Shown piece after piece: positions 34,982-43,648 of a stretch of DNA of 64,000 nt (position 1 is the first letter of the stretch; every line of letters starts with the position of its first letter). The stretch is from NCBI GenBank assembly GCA_021741905.1, contig JAIOWZ010000001.1, positions 1 to 64,000 on the forward strand. The letters run 5' to 3'. The stretch comes from Candidatus Planktophila sp. (GTDB lineage: Bacteria > Actinomycetota > Actinomycetes > Nanopelagicales > Nanopelagicaceae). Below the pieces are notes generated by a model. The model did no database searches. It had not been told where the DNA came from and saw nothing but the letters and a program-made list of their open reading frames with translations. The translations under genes and the position numbers were made by a program.

Positions 34982-36412
34982 CTATTTAGAAATCTGTTCC
35001 TTGAGAAAGTCGATTGCTTGAACGGCGTTCCATCCACTTGGGTACTTCTCACGCATGGCTCGTGGTCCCTCTAGATCTGAACCAAAGGTGAGGAGAGATA
35101 TCTCTGTTCGCCCATCAGGTCTGCGTTGGCCCAATCCGATGTCAGCCATCAAGGCATTACACAAGCACTTTGAACCTTGAGCACTATCTACCTGCCCATT
35201 TTTAAATTCATAATTATCGAGTGGTTCTGCAGGACATCGATATCCGATTCCACCCTTTTCGCGTTGATACATCGTGCGCAAATAACCGAGGTCACAAATG
35301 CGCATTCGCTCTTTATATAGATTGTCATTGGAAAGAGTTTGATTGTTTTGTATTACCTTGAATGGAAAACCAGTAGGAGAGGCGCTGGCATCTGTGAGAA
35401 CACGCATATTGGGATCTGCCAGAGAGTTGAGAACACTGGACCTATTCTCTTCGGTGAAGCCAGATTCATTAGACAAGGCAAAGACCGAACCAACCTGCAC
35501 ACCTTTTGCTCCGTGAGCAAGTGCTTCAACGACTTTGGCAGGAGTTGCAAAGCCTCCGGCAAGCCAAAAGGGAGAACCAGATGCAAGAATTTTATCTAGA
35601 TTGGGGATATCTAAATCGTTGTAGATCGCCTCACCATTCTCATCGATCGCATTTTTAGCTCGAGGGGGAGCGTTGTGTCCTCCTGCAACGTGGTATTCAA
35701 TGACATACCCATCAGGTTTAGTCTCTTCATCTTTATTAAGGTATGCAACGAGTGCGTGAGATGAAACTATTGCTAAAAATTGAGGACGCTTGACCGGAAA
35801 GTTTTCGATCCCAAGGGTTCGTGGATCAAAGTGTAGGTAATGCTTATCTTTTGTATCTGCTACTTCAACTTTCATTGCTACTTTATTGCCAACCGAAATC
35901 TCATTGAGCGCATGTGGGATTTGCGCTGGGATACCCGCACCGATCAGTATGTAATCAACTTCAGCAAGCATTGCGCCATAGAGCTGTGCCGGAATGGCCA
36001 GTTGGATCTTTTCTAAGATGTTCATTCCGATGAGACCGTTATGGCCTTCCTTAGCCAGCCAGACCTCAACAAAACTAGAGACAGCCAATAAATTATTTGA
36101 GAAGAGGTTGCCCTTGATGCTCAACTTCGGAACATCTAGATAAGCCTTGTCTGGGGCGCGACCACCTTCAACAAAGAAGCGGTCCATAATTTCAGCGATA
36201 GTTTTTTGGTTAGGAAAATGAGACATTGCTCGGCGAATGTCGCCTGAAGGATCACCATCTTGCAAACGACGAGCTACAACTGAATCGATTGCAGTTCCTG
36301 AAATAACTCCTAGTTCACCAGCAATGGCAACCTGCTTTGCCAGTTGCCATGAAGAGACGGCAATGCCCATGCCACCCTGAATGATGGTTGGGTACGTAAC
36401 ATCTCTTTCCAT
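34982..36412 (-). CDS. Nitronate monooxygenase-like FMN oxidoreductase
   Basis: This 476-residue TIM-barrel flavoprotein begins with a conserved IIQGGMGIAVS motif and contains YHVAGGHNAPPR and WLAGGFATPAKVVEALAHGAKGVQVGSVFAL. The latter two are the catalytic-His and FMN-phosphate regions of the nitronate monooxygenase / PfaD-like family. It is longer than classic nitronate monooxygenases (about 330-370 residues), with a cysteine-bearing C-terminal part (GSKCLCNALMADIGLGQRR). Substrate is uncertain. A TACAGT box six bases before the ATG suggests a leaderless transcript. Confidence 0.8.
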   Translation of the reverse strand: MERDVTYPTIIQGGMGIAVSSWQLAKQVAIAGELGVISGTAIDSVVARRLQDGDPSGDIRRAMSHFPNQKTIAEIMDRFFVEGGRAPDKAYLDVPKLSIKGNLFSNNLLAVSSFVEVWLAKEGHNGLIGMNILEKIQLAIPAQLYGAMLAEVDYILIGAGIPAQIPHALNEISVGNKVAMKVEVADTKDKHYLHFDPRTLGIENFPVKRPQFLAIVSSHALVAYLNKDEETKPDGYVIEYHVAGGHNAPPRAKNAIDENGEAIYNDLDIPNLDKILASGSPFWLAGGFATPAKVVEALAHGAKGVQVGSVFALSNESGFTEENRSSVLNSLADPNMRVLTDASASPTGFPFKVIQNNQTLSNDNLYKERMRICDLGYLRTMYQREKGGIGYRCPAEPLDNYEFKNGQVDSAQGSKCLCNALMADIGLGQRRPDGRTEISLLTFGSDLEGPRAMREKYPSGWNAVQAIDFLKEQISK

Positions 36413-36418
36413 GCGTGA

Positions 36419-36424
36419 ACTGTA
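36419..36424 (-). promoter_or_regulatory. -10 box of the FMN oxidoreductase gene (leaderless)
   Basis: TACAGT on the minus strand ends six bases before the ATG at 36412. Confidence 0.5.
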
Positions 36425-36522
36425 AAGAGCAAAGAGGTTAACTGGCGAGTAGGCATTGCTAATAGAGGGGTGAATTGAGGTGAATGTGAGACATCTCTAA
36501 TTTATCTTGCGCTTTATCTAAG

Positions 36523-36594
36523 TGGACCGTACTGGGATCGAACCAGTGACCCCCACAATGTCAATGTGGTGCTCTACCGCTGAGCCAACGATCC
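36523..36594 (-). tRNA. tRNA-Val(GAC)
   Basis: A full cloverleaf can be drawn. The acceptor GGATCGT pairs with ACGGTCC, the anticodon stem CCACA/TGTGG encloses a TTGACAT loop with anticodon GAC (plus strand 36560-36562), and the T arm is CTGG-TTCGATC-CCAG. The discriminator is A and CCA is not encoded. It is the last member of a minus-strand Gly-Cys-cupin-Val group. Confidence 0.96.
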
Positions 36595-36622
36595 TTAGGT
36601 GGTTGAACTATACAACAGTGAT

Positions 36623-36967
36623 TTATCGGGCGTAATCATCCTCTAGACGCTCAATATCATCCTCACCGAAATAGGTGCCGGTTTGGATCTCTACAAAAAC
36701 TAACTCTTCATTACCGCTATTGCCGATGCGATGGAGCTGTCCCATTTCAACGCTGACTGTTTCACCTGGAAATTTTTCAAATGTTTGGCCATCAATGACT
36801 ACCGTTGCAACACCGGAAACAATGAACCAATGCTCGCGTCGTTTTTGATGACGTTGATATGAAAGACGAGTGCCTGGTGTTACATAAATGCACTTAACCT
36901 TGTGGAAATCACTTTCCTGTAACACCTCATACCGACCCCACGGTCTGGTTGAATCATCTGCAGACAT
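36623..36967 (-). CDS. Cupin, mannose-6-phosphate isomerase type II-like
   Basis: This 114-residue single-domain cupin begins RPWGRYEVL and contains the metal-binding motif around YQRHQKRREHWFIVSGVATV, then PGETVSVEMGQLHRIGN. These features match the C-terminal isomerase domain of bifunctional mannose-1-phosphate guanylyltransferase/isomerases (type II PMI), found here without the transferase domain. It could interconvert mannose and fructose 6-phosphates, feeding mannosylation by PimA and related enzymes. The ATG at 36967 has GAAGGAAG upstream. It lies between tRNA-Cys and tRNA-Val on the same strand. Confidence 0.85.
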   Translation of the reverse strand: MSADDSTRPWGRYEVLQESDFHKVKCIYVTPGTRLSYQRHQKRREHWFIVSGVATVVIDGQTFEKFPGETVSVEMGQLHRIGNSGNEELVFVEIQTGTYFGEDDIERLEDDYAR

Positions 36968-37013
36968 TTTCAACTTCCTTCGTTGTTCCTAGGTAAAACT
37001 CTTTCATTAAAGA

Positions 37014-37087
37014 TGGAGGTCGGGACGGGATTTGAACCCGTGTAGAGGGATTTGCAGTCCCTTGCCTCGCCTCTCGGCCACCCGACC
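37014..37087 (-). tRNA. tRNA-Cys(GCA)
   Basis: The acceptor GGTCGGG pairs with CCCGACC, the anticodon stem GGGA/TCCC holds loop CTGCAAA with anticodon GCA, and the T arm is CGGG-TTCAAAT-CCCG. The discriminator is U, as expected for Cys, and a CCA end (37014-37016) is encoded. Confidence 0.96.
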
Positions 37088-37095
37088 ATAAAATA

Positions 37096-37140
37096 TCGCC
37101 GTTAGATCGCTGTTCCTTGTGAGAACAATCCAAACGGCGA
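37096..37140 (-). terminator. Two-tier hairpin between tRNA-Gly and tRNA-Cys
   Basis: On the minus strand TCGCCGTT (37140-37133) pairs with AACGGCGA (37103-37096), enclosing a second stem TGTTC/GAACA (37127-37123 with 37115-37111). ATATTTTAT follows. It may be a partial terminator or an RNase processing signal that separates the two tRNAs. Confidence 0.6.
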
Positions 37141-37147
37141 ATATGAG

Positions 37148-37220
37148 AGCGGACGACCGGGTTCGAACCGGCGACCTGAACCTTGGCAAGGTTCCGCGCT
37201 ACCAACTGCGCTACGTCCGC
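37148..37220 (-). tRNA. tRNA-Gly(GCC)
   Basis: The acceptor GCGGACG pairs with CGTCCGC, the anticodon stem GAACC/GGTTC holds loop TTGCCAA with anticodon GCC, and the T arm is CCGG-TTCGAAC-CCGG. The discriminator is U and CCA is not encoded. It is the first tRNA of the cluster, just downstream of a recognisable promoter. Confidence 0.96.
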
Positions 37221-37230
37221 GAGGAGGGCA

Positions 37231-37260
37231 AATCTATCGCAGGAGAGGCCTAAGCGCCAA
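37231..37260 (-). promoter_or_regulatory. Promoter of the tRNA-Gly cluster
   Basis: On the minus strand TTGGCG (37260-37255) and TAGATT (37236-37231) are separated by 18 bases. The predicted start point lies a few bases before the tRNA-Gly 5' end. It is back to back with the pabB -10 box. Confidence 0.6.
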
Positions 37261-37276
37261 AGTGAGGTTGATTGGT

Positions 37277-37282
37277 TAGCGT
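37277..37282 (+). promoter_or_regulatory. -10 box of pabB (leaderless, GTG start)
   Basis: TAGCGT ends six bases before the GTG at 37289. Confidence 0.5.
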
Positions 37283-37288
37283 TATCCC

Positions 37289-38281
37289 GTGCCATATGCG
37301 GAAAATACTTCACTCTTTTGGATGGGTGGCAGGCTTGCCACTGACCTTGTCGAGGTCTCACATGATCCAGAGTGTTTAAGTGATGGTGGTTTCTGGGCTG
37401 TTTCTACAACTTTTGAAAATCACTTCACAGCGGCAAAGTTTGCAACTGTTGTGAATGCTCCATTCCCTACAACTGCTTGGATTCCTTTACGGGGAAACTG
37501 GAGTTCTTCCTTAGAGCAGGATCAATATGTTGGATACGTAGAACGGATCCGAAGCGCAGTTGCAGAAGGATGGGTTTATCAAGTCAATGCCTGTCGGCGA
37601 TTAACCCATGCTGATGATGGTCAATCACTGCGCGGACTTTTTTCCGAAATTTTGAAAAACAACCCAGCGCCCTGGGCTAGTTATTTGGAAATTCCTGGAG
37701 AAATGATCGCATCAGCTTCGCCAGAACTTTTTCTGAGTCGGAATGAATCAATTGTGAAAACTTCTCCCATCAAAGGCACTCAGCCAGCGAATGCTCAAAA
37801 ATTTGGTACAAAAGATCAAGCAGAAAATGTGATGATCGTTGATTTGATGCGCAATGATTTCGGCCGCATCTGCAAAAGTGGGACTGTTGAGGTTCCTCGT
37901 TTGCTTTCGAGCGAAGAGCACCCAGGATTACAGCACCTAGTCTCTGATGTTCAGGGTGAATTGTTAGATGACATTTCCTGGAGTCAAATTATTACCGCGC
38001 TTTCTCCACCGGGCTCTGTCAGTGGTGCGCCAAAATCATCTGCTTTACAAGTAATTTCTGAGAATGAAATTGCTCGTGGACCATACTGCGGCGCACTGGG
38101 TTGGATTGAAGGTAATCAAGCAGTTCTATCGGTGGCAATAAGAACTTTTTGGAAGGATGCTGGCATTAACTTTGGCACAGGCGCTGGAATCACTTGGGGA
38201 AGTGATGCAACTGCTGAGTGGGAAGAGACACAGCTCAAAGCTAGACGTTTAATCTCGATTGCTGGGGGAGAGCTCTTGTGA
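37289..38281 (+). CDS. pabB: Aminodeoxychorismate synthase component I
   Basis: This 330-residue chorismate-binding enzyme makes 4-amino-4-deoxychorismate for folate. The C-terminal family motifs are present: VYQVNACRRL, SASPELFL, the PIKGT site with the catalytic Lys, ENVMIVDLMRNDFGRI, and SPPGSVSGAPK. It is shorter than E. coli PabB (about 450 residues) because the N-terminal half is reduced, as in many actinobacteria. The GTG start has a -10 box six bases upstream. It overlaps pabC in GTGA. A glutaminase (PabA) is not encoded beside it. Confidence 0.92.
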   Translation: MPYAENTSLFWMGGRLATDLVEVSHDPECLSDGGFWAVSTTFENHFTAAKFATVVNAPFPTTAWIPLRGNWSSSLEQDQYVGYVERIRSAVAEGWVYQVNACRRLTHADDGQSLRGLFSEILKNNPAPWASYLEIPGEMIASASPELFLSRNESIVKTSPIKGTQPANAQKFGTKDQAENVMIVDLMRNDFGRICKSGTVEVPRLLSSEEHPGLQHLVSDVQGELLDDISWSQIITALSPPGSVSGAPKSSALQVISENEIARGPYCGALGWIEGNQAVLSVAIRTFWKDAGINFGTGAGITWGSDATAEWEETQLKARRLISIAGGELL

Positions 38282-39036
38282 AGGTAATAGTTAATGGATC
38301 TCTCGTGCCACAAGAGCAATCACAGTGCTCGAGCCTTGGCTGGCTAGAGGGCGCTGGAATTTTTGAAACCATTAAAACTGTTGATGGAAAGCCTTGGGCG
38401 CTATCTCGTCATATGCGCAGGGCCGTGAATAGCGCTGCTAGACAAAAGATTGTGCTGCCTAGTGAAGAGTTTGTTCGGGAATCAATCGCAACATTACTGA
38501 AAGCCGAAAGTCATCCAACGGGTTTATTGCGAGTTTCATTTGATGCGACAGGTAATTGGGCGGCAGTTCACCTTCCCTATATGGAGAAATCCCTACCTGC
38601 CAAGGTGGGAATCCATGACAAGGCATTAGTTATTGATGGTGTCCCTGTTAAAAGTTATCCCTATAACCACCGATTAGAAATTCTTGAGCAAGCTCAAATG
38701 AATGGTTTTGATGAAGTGGTAGTAACAAGCTCTGACGGCAAAGTGTGTGAGGCCTCAGTCTGTAATCTGCTAGTCAAGATTGCTGGTAGATGGTGCACTC
38801 CTCCTCTTTCTGATGGGGTGCTGCCCGGGGTAATGCGTGCTTTGGTGATTGAGAATTGTAATGTAGGAGTGCGCTCTATTGCGGTATCTGAAATCGAGAG
38901 CATTGAATCTGGATTCTTATTAAGTAGTCTGCGGCTAGCACAACCAATTGCTTCAATAAACGGTCGCGAAGTATCCCAATCACCTGAATTCAAGGATGAA
39001 ATACACGCGATGGCACTAAGGACTTCGGTAGGCTAG
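38278..39036 (+). CDS. pabC: Aminodeoxychorismate lyase (class IV aminotransferase fold)
   Basis: This 252-residue PLP enzyme releases pyruvate from aminodeoxychorismate to give p-aminobenzoate. The fold-type IV markers are a candidate PLP Lys in VKSYPYNHR (about residue 125), [22 protein letters not shown] with its conserved Glu, and [17 protein letters not shown] near residue 180. Branched-chain or D-amino acid aminotransferase is the alternative, but overlap with pabB makes PabC most likely. It starts with GTG inside the pabB stop. Confidence 0.87.
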   Translation: MKVIVNGSLVPQEQSQCSSLGWLEGAGIFETIKTVDGKPWALSRHMRRAVNSAARQKIVLPSEEFVRESIATLLKAESHPTGLLRVSFDATGNWAAVHLPYMEKSLPAKVGIHDKALVIDGVPVKSYPYNHRLEILEQAQMNGFDEVVVTSSDGKVCEASVCNLLVKIAGRWCTPPLSDGVLPGVMRALVIENCNVGVRSIAVSEIESIESGFLLSSLRLAQPIASINGREVSQSPEFKDEIHAMALRTSVG

Positions 39037-39040
39037 TCAC

Positions 39041-41029
39041 ATGTCCCAGATATCGATCACAGTTGATGGCGCGCAACTTTCAGTAGCACCTGATCAGCGC
39101 CCAACTCATATCTTTGCTGACAATAAGGAAGTAGTTGTTTGTAAAGTAAATGGAGTTCTTAAGGATCTATGGACAGATTTGGTTGATGGGGACGTAGTTG
39201 AATCTGTCCTAATTTCATCACCAACAGGACTTGAAGTCCTACGACACTCAACGGCACACGTGATGGCACAGGCTGTGCAAGCGGTTTATGCAAACACCAG
39301 GTTAGGTATTGGCCCTCCCATTAAGGACGGCTTTTATTATGACTTTGATCCGGAAAACACTTTTAACCCGGATGATTTAACAAAAATCGAAAGCGCGATG
39401 CGCAAGATTATTAAAGAAGGTCAACGGTTTAAACGACGGGTAACAACCGAAGCTGATGCCCTGAAAGAGTTGTCGCACGAACCTTATAAATGTGAATTGA
39501 TCGGCATTAAGGGCCCTGCAGGTGAAGAAGCATCTGTCGAAGTTGGAGGCTCTGAGTTAACTATTTACGACAATTTAGGTCGAGATGGCAATCCTGTGTG
39601 GAGCGATCTATGTAGAGGACCACATTTGCCATCTACTAGAAATATTCCTGCATTTAAACTGATGAGAACTGCGGCTGCATACTGGCGCGGCTCTGAGAAG
39701 AATCCAATGTTGCAACGAATCTATGGAACAGCCTGGCCATCACAAGATGAGCTCAATGCTTATCTAGAACTTTTGGCAGAGGCGGAAAAACGTGATCATC
39801 GTCGCTTGGGTACTGAGCTAGATTTATTTTCATTTCCTGAAGAAATTGGGTCAGGACTTGCTGTGTTCCATCCCAAGGGCGGAATTGTGCGCCGTGCCAT
39901 GGAGGATTACTCACGCATTCGTCATGAAGAAGAGGGGTATGAGTTCGTTTACTCGCCTCACTTAACCAAGGCAGCGTTATTTGAAACATCAGGCCACTTG
40001 CAATGGTATGCCGATGGAATGTATCCACCAATGATTTTGGATGAGGAGTACAACGCGGACGGAACTGTTAAACGTGCCGGCCAGCAGTACTACATGAAGC
40101 CTATGAACTGCCCATTCCACAATCTGATTTACAGATCTCGTGGACGTTCCTATCGCGAACTCCCTTTGCGTTTGTTTGAGTTTGGAACTGTTTACCGTTA
40201 CGAGAAATCTGGCGTGCTGCACGGAATTACCCGCGCGCGTGGCTTTACGCAAGATGACGCCCATATTTACTGCACCAAAGAACAAATGGTTGGCGAACTT
40301 GATTCCTTGCTTACTTTCGTTCTTAACCTTTTGCGTGATTACGGTTTAAATGATTTCTACTTAGAGTTATCTACCAAGAACCCAGAAAAGTTTGTGGGAG
40401 AAGATGCTGATTGGGCTGAGGCAACTGAAGCTCTTCGCAAAGCTGCTACTGCACAGAATCTAGAACTTGTACTAGATGAAGGTGGCGCTGCATTTTATGG
40501 ACCAAAGATTTCGGTTCAAGCGAAAGATGCAATCGGTCGCACCTGGCAGATGTCCACGATTCAGGTTGATTTTCAATTGCCACAGCGTTTTGAACTGGAA
40601 TACTCAGCAACAGATGGAACTCGCCAGCGCCCTGTCATGATCCACCGCGCCTTGTTTGGTTCCATCGAACGATTCTTCGGTGTTCTCACTGAGCATTACA
40701 GCGGCGCATTTCCGCCATGGCTTGCGCCCGTTCAAGCAATTGGTATTCCAGTTGCTGACACTTTCGGTGATTATTTAGGCGATGTTATTCAACAAATGCG
40801 TAAAGCTGGAATTCGTGCCGAACTTGATTCCTCAGATGATCGAATGCAGAAAAAGGTTCGAAACGCACAAATGCAAAAGATCCCATTCATGGTCATTGCA
40901 GGTGAAGAGGATCAAAAGGCTGGGGCCGTCTCCTTCCGTTACCGAAATGGTGAACAGAAAAATGGAATTCCGATTAAGGATGCCATTGCTGAAATTAAAA
41001 AAGTAGTTCAGGAACGCACGCAGGTTTGA
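39041..41029 (+). CDS. thrS: Threonyl-tRNA synthetase
   Basis: This 662-residue class II synthetase is full length, with an N-terminal TGS domain (residues 1-60), the editing domain with [10 protein letters not shown] and the Cys/His-rich YxxCxGPH-like [12 protein letters not shown], and the catalytic core. The core has MNCPFHN (zinc Cys), [34 protein letters not shown] and [15 protein letters not shown], followed by the anticodon-binding domain. It follows pabC by four bases. No T-box leader is possible in that space. Confidence 0.97.
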   Translation: MSQISITVDGAQLSVAPDQRPTHIFADNKEVVVCKVNGVLKDLWTDLVDGDVVESVLISSPTGLEVLRHSTAHVMAQAVQAVYANTRLGIGPPIKDGFYYDFDPENTFNPDDLTKIESAMRKIIKEGQRFKRRVTTEADALKELSHEPYKCELIGIKGPAGEEASVEVGGSELTIYDNLGRDGNPVWSDLCRGPHLPSTRNIPAFKLMRTAAAYWRGSEKNPMLQRIYGTAWPSQDELNAYLELLAEAEKRDHRRLGTELDLFSFPEEIGSGLAVFHPKGGIVRRAMEDYSRIRHEEEGYEFVYSPHLTKAALFETSGHLQWYADGMYPPMILDEEYNADGTVKRAGQQYYMKPMNCPFHNLIYRSRGRSYRELPLRLFEFGTVYRYEKSGVLHGITRARGFTQDDAHIYCTKEQMVGELDSLLTFVLNLLRDYGLNDFYLELSTKNPEKFVGEDADWAEATEALRKAATAQNLELVLDEGGAAFYGPKISVQAKDAIGRTWQMSTIQVDFQLPQRFELEYSATDGTRQRPVMIHRALFGSIERFFGVLTEHYSGAFPPWLAPVQAIGIPVADTFGDYLGDVIQQMRKAGIRAELDSSDDRMQKKVRNAQMQKIPFMVIAGEEDQKAGAVSFRYRNGEQKNGIPIKDAIAEIKKVVQERTQV

Positions 41030-41032
41030 TCG

Positions 41033-41560
41033 GTGAGTAATTCAATAGATGGTGCTGGAATGCCAGATGGATGGCAGCGTTTGTGGGCGCCGCACCGCCT
41101 GGAGTATTTGCGGGGAGAAAATCGTCCATTAGAGGGCAACAGGGTTGAGTGTCCCTTTTGTAGAATTCCAACATTGCAGGATGAAGAAGGATTAATTGTT
41201 CACCGTGGGCAATCGGCCTATGTTGTTATGAATCTTTACCCATACAACCCCGGTCATCTTTTAATCTGTGCCTATCGACATGTTCCTGATTTAACAGATT
41301 TAACAGATCAAGAGCGTCACGAAATTGGTGACTTAACCGCTCATGCGATGAAGACAATCCGCACTGTTTCTAATCCGGAAGGTTTTAACCTTGGCATGAA
41401 CCAAGGTGCGATTTCAGGAGCTGGAGTTGCAGAACACATTCACCAACATGTTGTTCCTCGTTGGGGAGGAGATGCAAATTTCATGCCGATTATTGGTAAG
41501 ACTAAAGTTCTTCCACAATTATTGACTTTGACTCGGGCCGAGATTGCTGCCGCGTGGTAA
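41033..41560 (+). CDS. HIT-family protein, probable Ap4A phosphorylase
   Basis: This 175-residue protein has the histidine triad HIHQHVVPRW near residue 138 and a CPFCRI pair near 40, matching the actinobacterial Ap4A phosphorylase type (M. tuberculosis Rv2613c, recalled), also encoded between thrS and pgsA. It would cleave diadenosine tetraphosphate, a by-product of aminoacyl-tRNA synthetases, which fits its place three bases after thrS. GTG start at 41033. Its TAA directly abuts the stop of the convergent GTPase-like gene. Confidence 0.9.
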   Translation: MSNSIDGAGMPDGWQRLWAPHRLEYLRGENRPLEGNRVECPFCRIPTLQDEEGLIVHRGQSAYVVMNLYPYNPGHLLICAYRHVPDLTDLTDQERHEIGDLTAHAMKTIRTVSNPEGFNLGMNQGAISGAGVAEHIHQHVVPRWGGDANFMPIIGKTKVLPQLLTLTRAEIAAAW

Positions 41561-42145
41561 TTAAATAACTAATTGTTGAATAAATTCTTCAACGATATCT
41601 ACACCGATGCCTCGTTCGATCCATAACGGGATTGCAGGAAACAGTAAGCCAGCACTGAACGCATCCTCGCCAGCAGCTGCAAGTAACTCGAGGTACTCAG
41701 TGCGAAATTCTTGCACCAATGTCTGATGCTCTTCATCACTATTCTTAAATGTTTTTGGATTTGTTGAGTAATCAATAATTTGAAGATCAGACAAACTAAT
41801 GAGGGCGGCAGGCAAGCCTGCTTCATCATGGAGAACTAAGTAAGGTGTAATCATTTGATCAAAGACACGGTTCGCAATCATTACAGCATCATCAAAATCT
41901 GCCTCAAGATTTTCTAAATGTGTTACAACGACAAGGCGCGGAACCTGATACTCATCTAAGGATTGCCACACATCGATAGTTGCTTGATCGATTCCGGCCG
42001 AAGGATCTATGGCAAAAATCGCTAGGTCAGATTCAGGTTCGGCAATTTCGGAGAATCGGGCGTTAAAGAGTGCGGCAACGTGGCCAGGGTCTGCGCTTGA
42101 GTGTCCGTAGACATGAATCCGCAGGTCGTTTATTTGAGATTGCAC
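41561..42145 (-). CDS. Degenerate EF-G-like G-domain protein (pseudo-GTPase)
   Basis: This 194-residue protein resembles only the G domain of elongation factor G. SDLAIFAIDPSAGIDQATIDVWQSLDEYQVPRLVVVTHLENLEADFDDAV parallels the EF-G stretch running from the DGAI/VFD strand to NKMDR.GADF, and its end (LFPAIPLWIERGIGVDIVEEFI) parallels the PVFCGSA..KGVQPLLD segment. The nucleotide motifs are broken: the P-loop is GHSSADPGH (no GKT, residues 14-22) and NKxD is THLE (75-78). It probably cannot bind GTP normally. Domains II-V are absent. It interrupts the thrS-HIT-pgsA order on the opposite strand, starts with GTG, and has its own TAGGCT box. Function unknown. Confidence 0.72.
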   Translation of the reverse strand: MQSQINDLRIHVYGHSSADPGHVAALFNARFSEIAEPESDLAIFAIDPSAGIDQATIDVWQSLDEYQVPRLVVVTHLENLEADFDDAVMIANRVFDQMITPYLVLHDEAGLPAALISLSDLQIIDYSTNPKTFKNSDEEHQTLVQEFRTEYLELLAAAGEDAFSAGLLFPAIPLWIERGIGVDIVEEFIQQLVI

Positions 42146-42151
42146 GGGCTC

Positions 42152-42161
42152 AGCCTACGAT
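42152..42161. promoter_or_regulatory. Overlapping divergent -10 boxes
   Basis: TAGGCT on the minus strand (42157-42152) lies six bases before the GTG of the GTPase-like gene. TACGAT on the plus strand (42156-42161) lies eight bases before the pgsA ATG at 42170. The two boxes share two bases, so both promoters can hardly be occupied at once. Confidence 0.55.
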
Positions 42162-42169
42162 GGTCCTTG

Positions 42170-42763
42170 ATGTTAAGCGCACGTTTGAAGCCAGCGGTCA
42201 CCAGGGTTATCACCCCAGTGGCCAAAATCGCCCTGCGTATCGGAATTACCCCTAATGCAGTGACCTGGACAGGGGCGATTGCCGTAGTTACAGCGGCACT
42301 TTATTTCTATCCCAAAGGTGAATTTTTCATAGGCACAGTGATCATTTGCGTCATGGCGCTAAGTGATTTATTTGACGGCACGATGGCGCGTATTTCCCAG
42401 AAAGGTTCTAGTAAATGGGGAGGCTTTCTAGACTCAACTATTGATCGAATCACAGATTCTGCAATTCTTATCGGTGTTTGTATATACCTGATCAATAACG
42501 ATGATGCACTTGCGATAGTTGTAATTGTCACCTTAGTGACAGGAATGCTCGTTCCCTATATTCGAGCTAAGGCAGAAAGTTTTGGAATTGAATGTTCTGG
42601 TGGAATAGCAGAACGCACCGAGAGATTAATCATCTCTTTAGCTGCAATCGGATTTCACGGTCTAGGTATTCCATACATTATGGCAATCGGAATGTGGTTA
42701 TTGGCAGTACTTGGCACCTATACAGTTGTTCAAAGAATGTTGATAGTTAAGCGAGCAAAATAA
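42170..42763 (+). CDS. pgsA: Phosphatidylinositol phosphate synthase (CDP-alcohol phosphotransferase)
   Basis: This 197-residue membrane protein has the CDP-alcohol signature DLFDGTMAR..KWGGFLDSTIDRITD (DG-x2-AR-x8-G-x3-D-x3-D), with about six helices. Between HIT and acyltransferase/pimA genes this is the actinobacterial PgsA1, which joins CDP-diacylglycerol to inositol phosphate. The ATG at 42170 is chosen because it follows the TACGAT box; longer versions reach into the opposite promoter. The next gene begins immediately after its stop. Confidence 0.93.
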   Translation: MLSARLKPAVTRVITPVAKIALRIGITPNAVTWTGAIAVVTAALYFYPKGEFFIGTVIICVMALSDLFDGTMARISQKGSSKWGGFLDSTIDRITDSAILIGVCIYLINNDDALAIVVIVTLVTGMLVPYIRAKAESFGIECSGGIAERTERLIISLAAIGFHGLGIPYIMAIGMWLLAVLGTYTVVQRMLIVKRAK

Positions 42764-43648
42764 GTGAACGATAATCTATCGGCGTATGCGTATTTTGCTG
42801 GGTGGAGAATTGTTCGATGGTTGCCAGAGCGCGCTGCTTACCGCTTAGCGTATGCAGCGGCCGATTTTTTAACCAAGCGCAAAGGCAAAAACGTTTCCCG
42901 ATTACGCTCTAATCTGCAGCGAACTAAGCCAAACATGACCGAATTGGATTTGGATTTACTCCTTATCGATGCGATGCGTTCCTACATGCGATATTGGTGT
43001 GACACATTCAGATTTCCAGACTGGTCACCCGAGCGTGTTCGCGAAACTGTGAGCGTTACAAATGAGCATCTCCTGCTAGATGCAATAAGTGCAAAGACTG
43101 GGGTTATTGTCACTTTGCCGCACGCGGGAAATTGGGATCATGCTGGTGCATATTTTTGCGGTAAAGGAATCAATCTTGTTACTGTCGCCGAACACTTGAA
43201 GCCGGAAAAACTCTTTTTGAAATTCTTGATTTATCGACAAGCGATGGGCATGGAGGTTTTGCCATTAGATGGCAGGGTTTTGGGTACCTTGGAACAACGG
43301 CTTCGCCAAGGAGCATTAGTTGCATTAGTAGCAGATCGTGACTTATCCCGATCTGGCATCGATGTTACTTTCTTTGGTGCTCCATCACGCATGCCCCCAG
43401 GGCCAGCAATTTTGGCGCTAAAAACAGGAGCTCCTTTGATTACAGCCTTTGTTTCTTACACCGAGACAGGGATTCATATAGATTTTATTGAAGTCCCTGT
43501 CCCTTCATCTGGTAGTGATGAAGAAAAAGTCTCAAACATTGTTCAAAAAATGGCACAGCAATTTGAAGTTGGAATCACTGCCCATCCTGAGGATTGGCAT
43601 ATGTTGCAACGTATATGGACTGATGGCGATTTCAGGGAGCGCGTGTAA
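42764..43648 (+). CDS. Phosphatidylinositol mannoside acyltransferase (PatA/HtrB-like)
   Basis: This 294-residue LpxL/HtrB-fold acyltransferase has the catalytic His in TLPHAGNWDHAG (about residue 125) and ALVADRDLSRSGIDVTFFG with the second conserved acidic position. M. tuberculosis PatA (Rv2611c, recalled) occupies the same place between pgsA and pimA and acylates the mannose of PIM. The GTG start directly abuts pgsA; the stop overlaps the pimA start (TAATG). Confidence 0.9.
   Translation: MNDNLSAYAYFAGWRIVRWLPERAAYRLAYAAADFLTKRKGKNVSRLRSNLQRTKPNMTELDLDLLLIDAMRSYMRYWCDTFRFPDWSPERVRETVSVTNEHLLLDAISAKTGVIVTLPHAGNWDHAGAYFCGKGINLVTVAEHLKPEKLFLKFLIYRQAMGMEVLPLDGRVLGTLEQRLRQGALVALVADRDLSRSGIDVTFFGAPSRMPPGPAILALKTGAPLITAFVSYTETGIHIDFIEVPVPSSGSDEEKVSNIVQKMAQQFEVGITAHPEDWHMLQRIWTDGDFRERV

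Noticed and set aside
39037-39040. T-box leader for thrS (also considered for alaS, hisS, aspS)
   Set aside because: Gaps before these genes are 0-22 bases, leaving no room for a T-box element.
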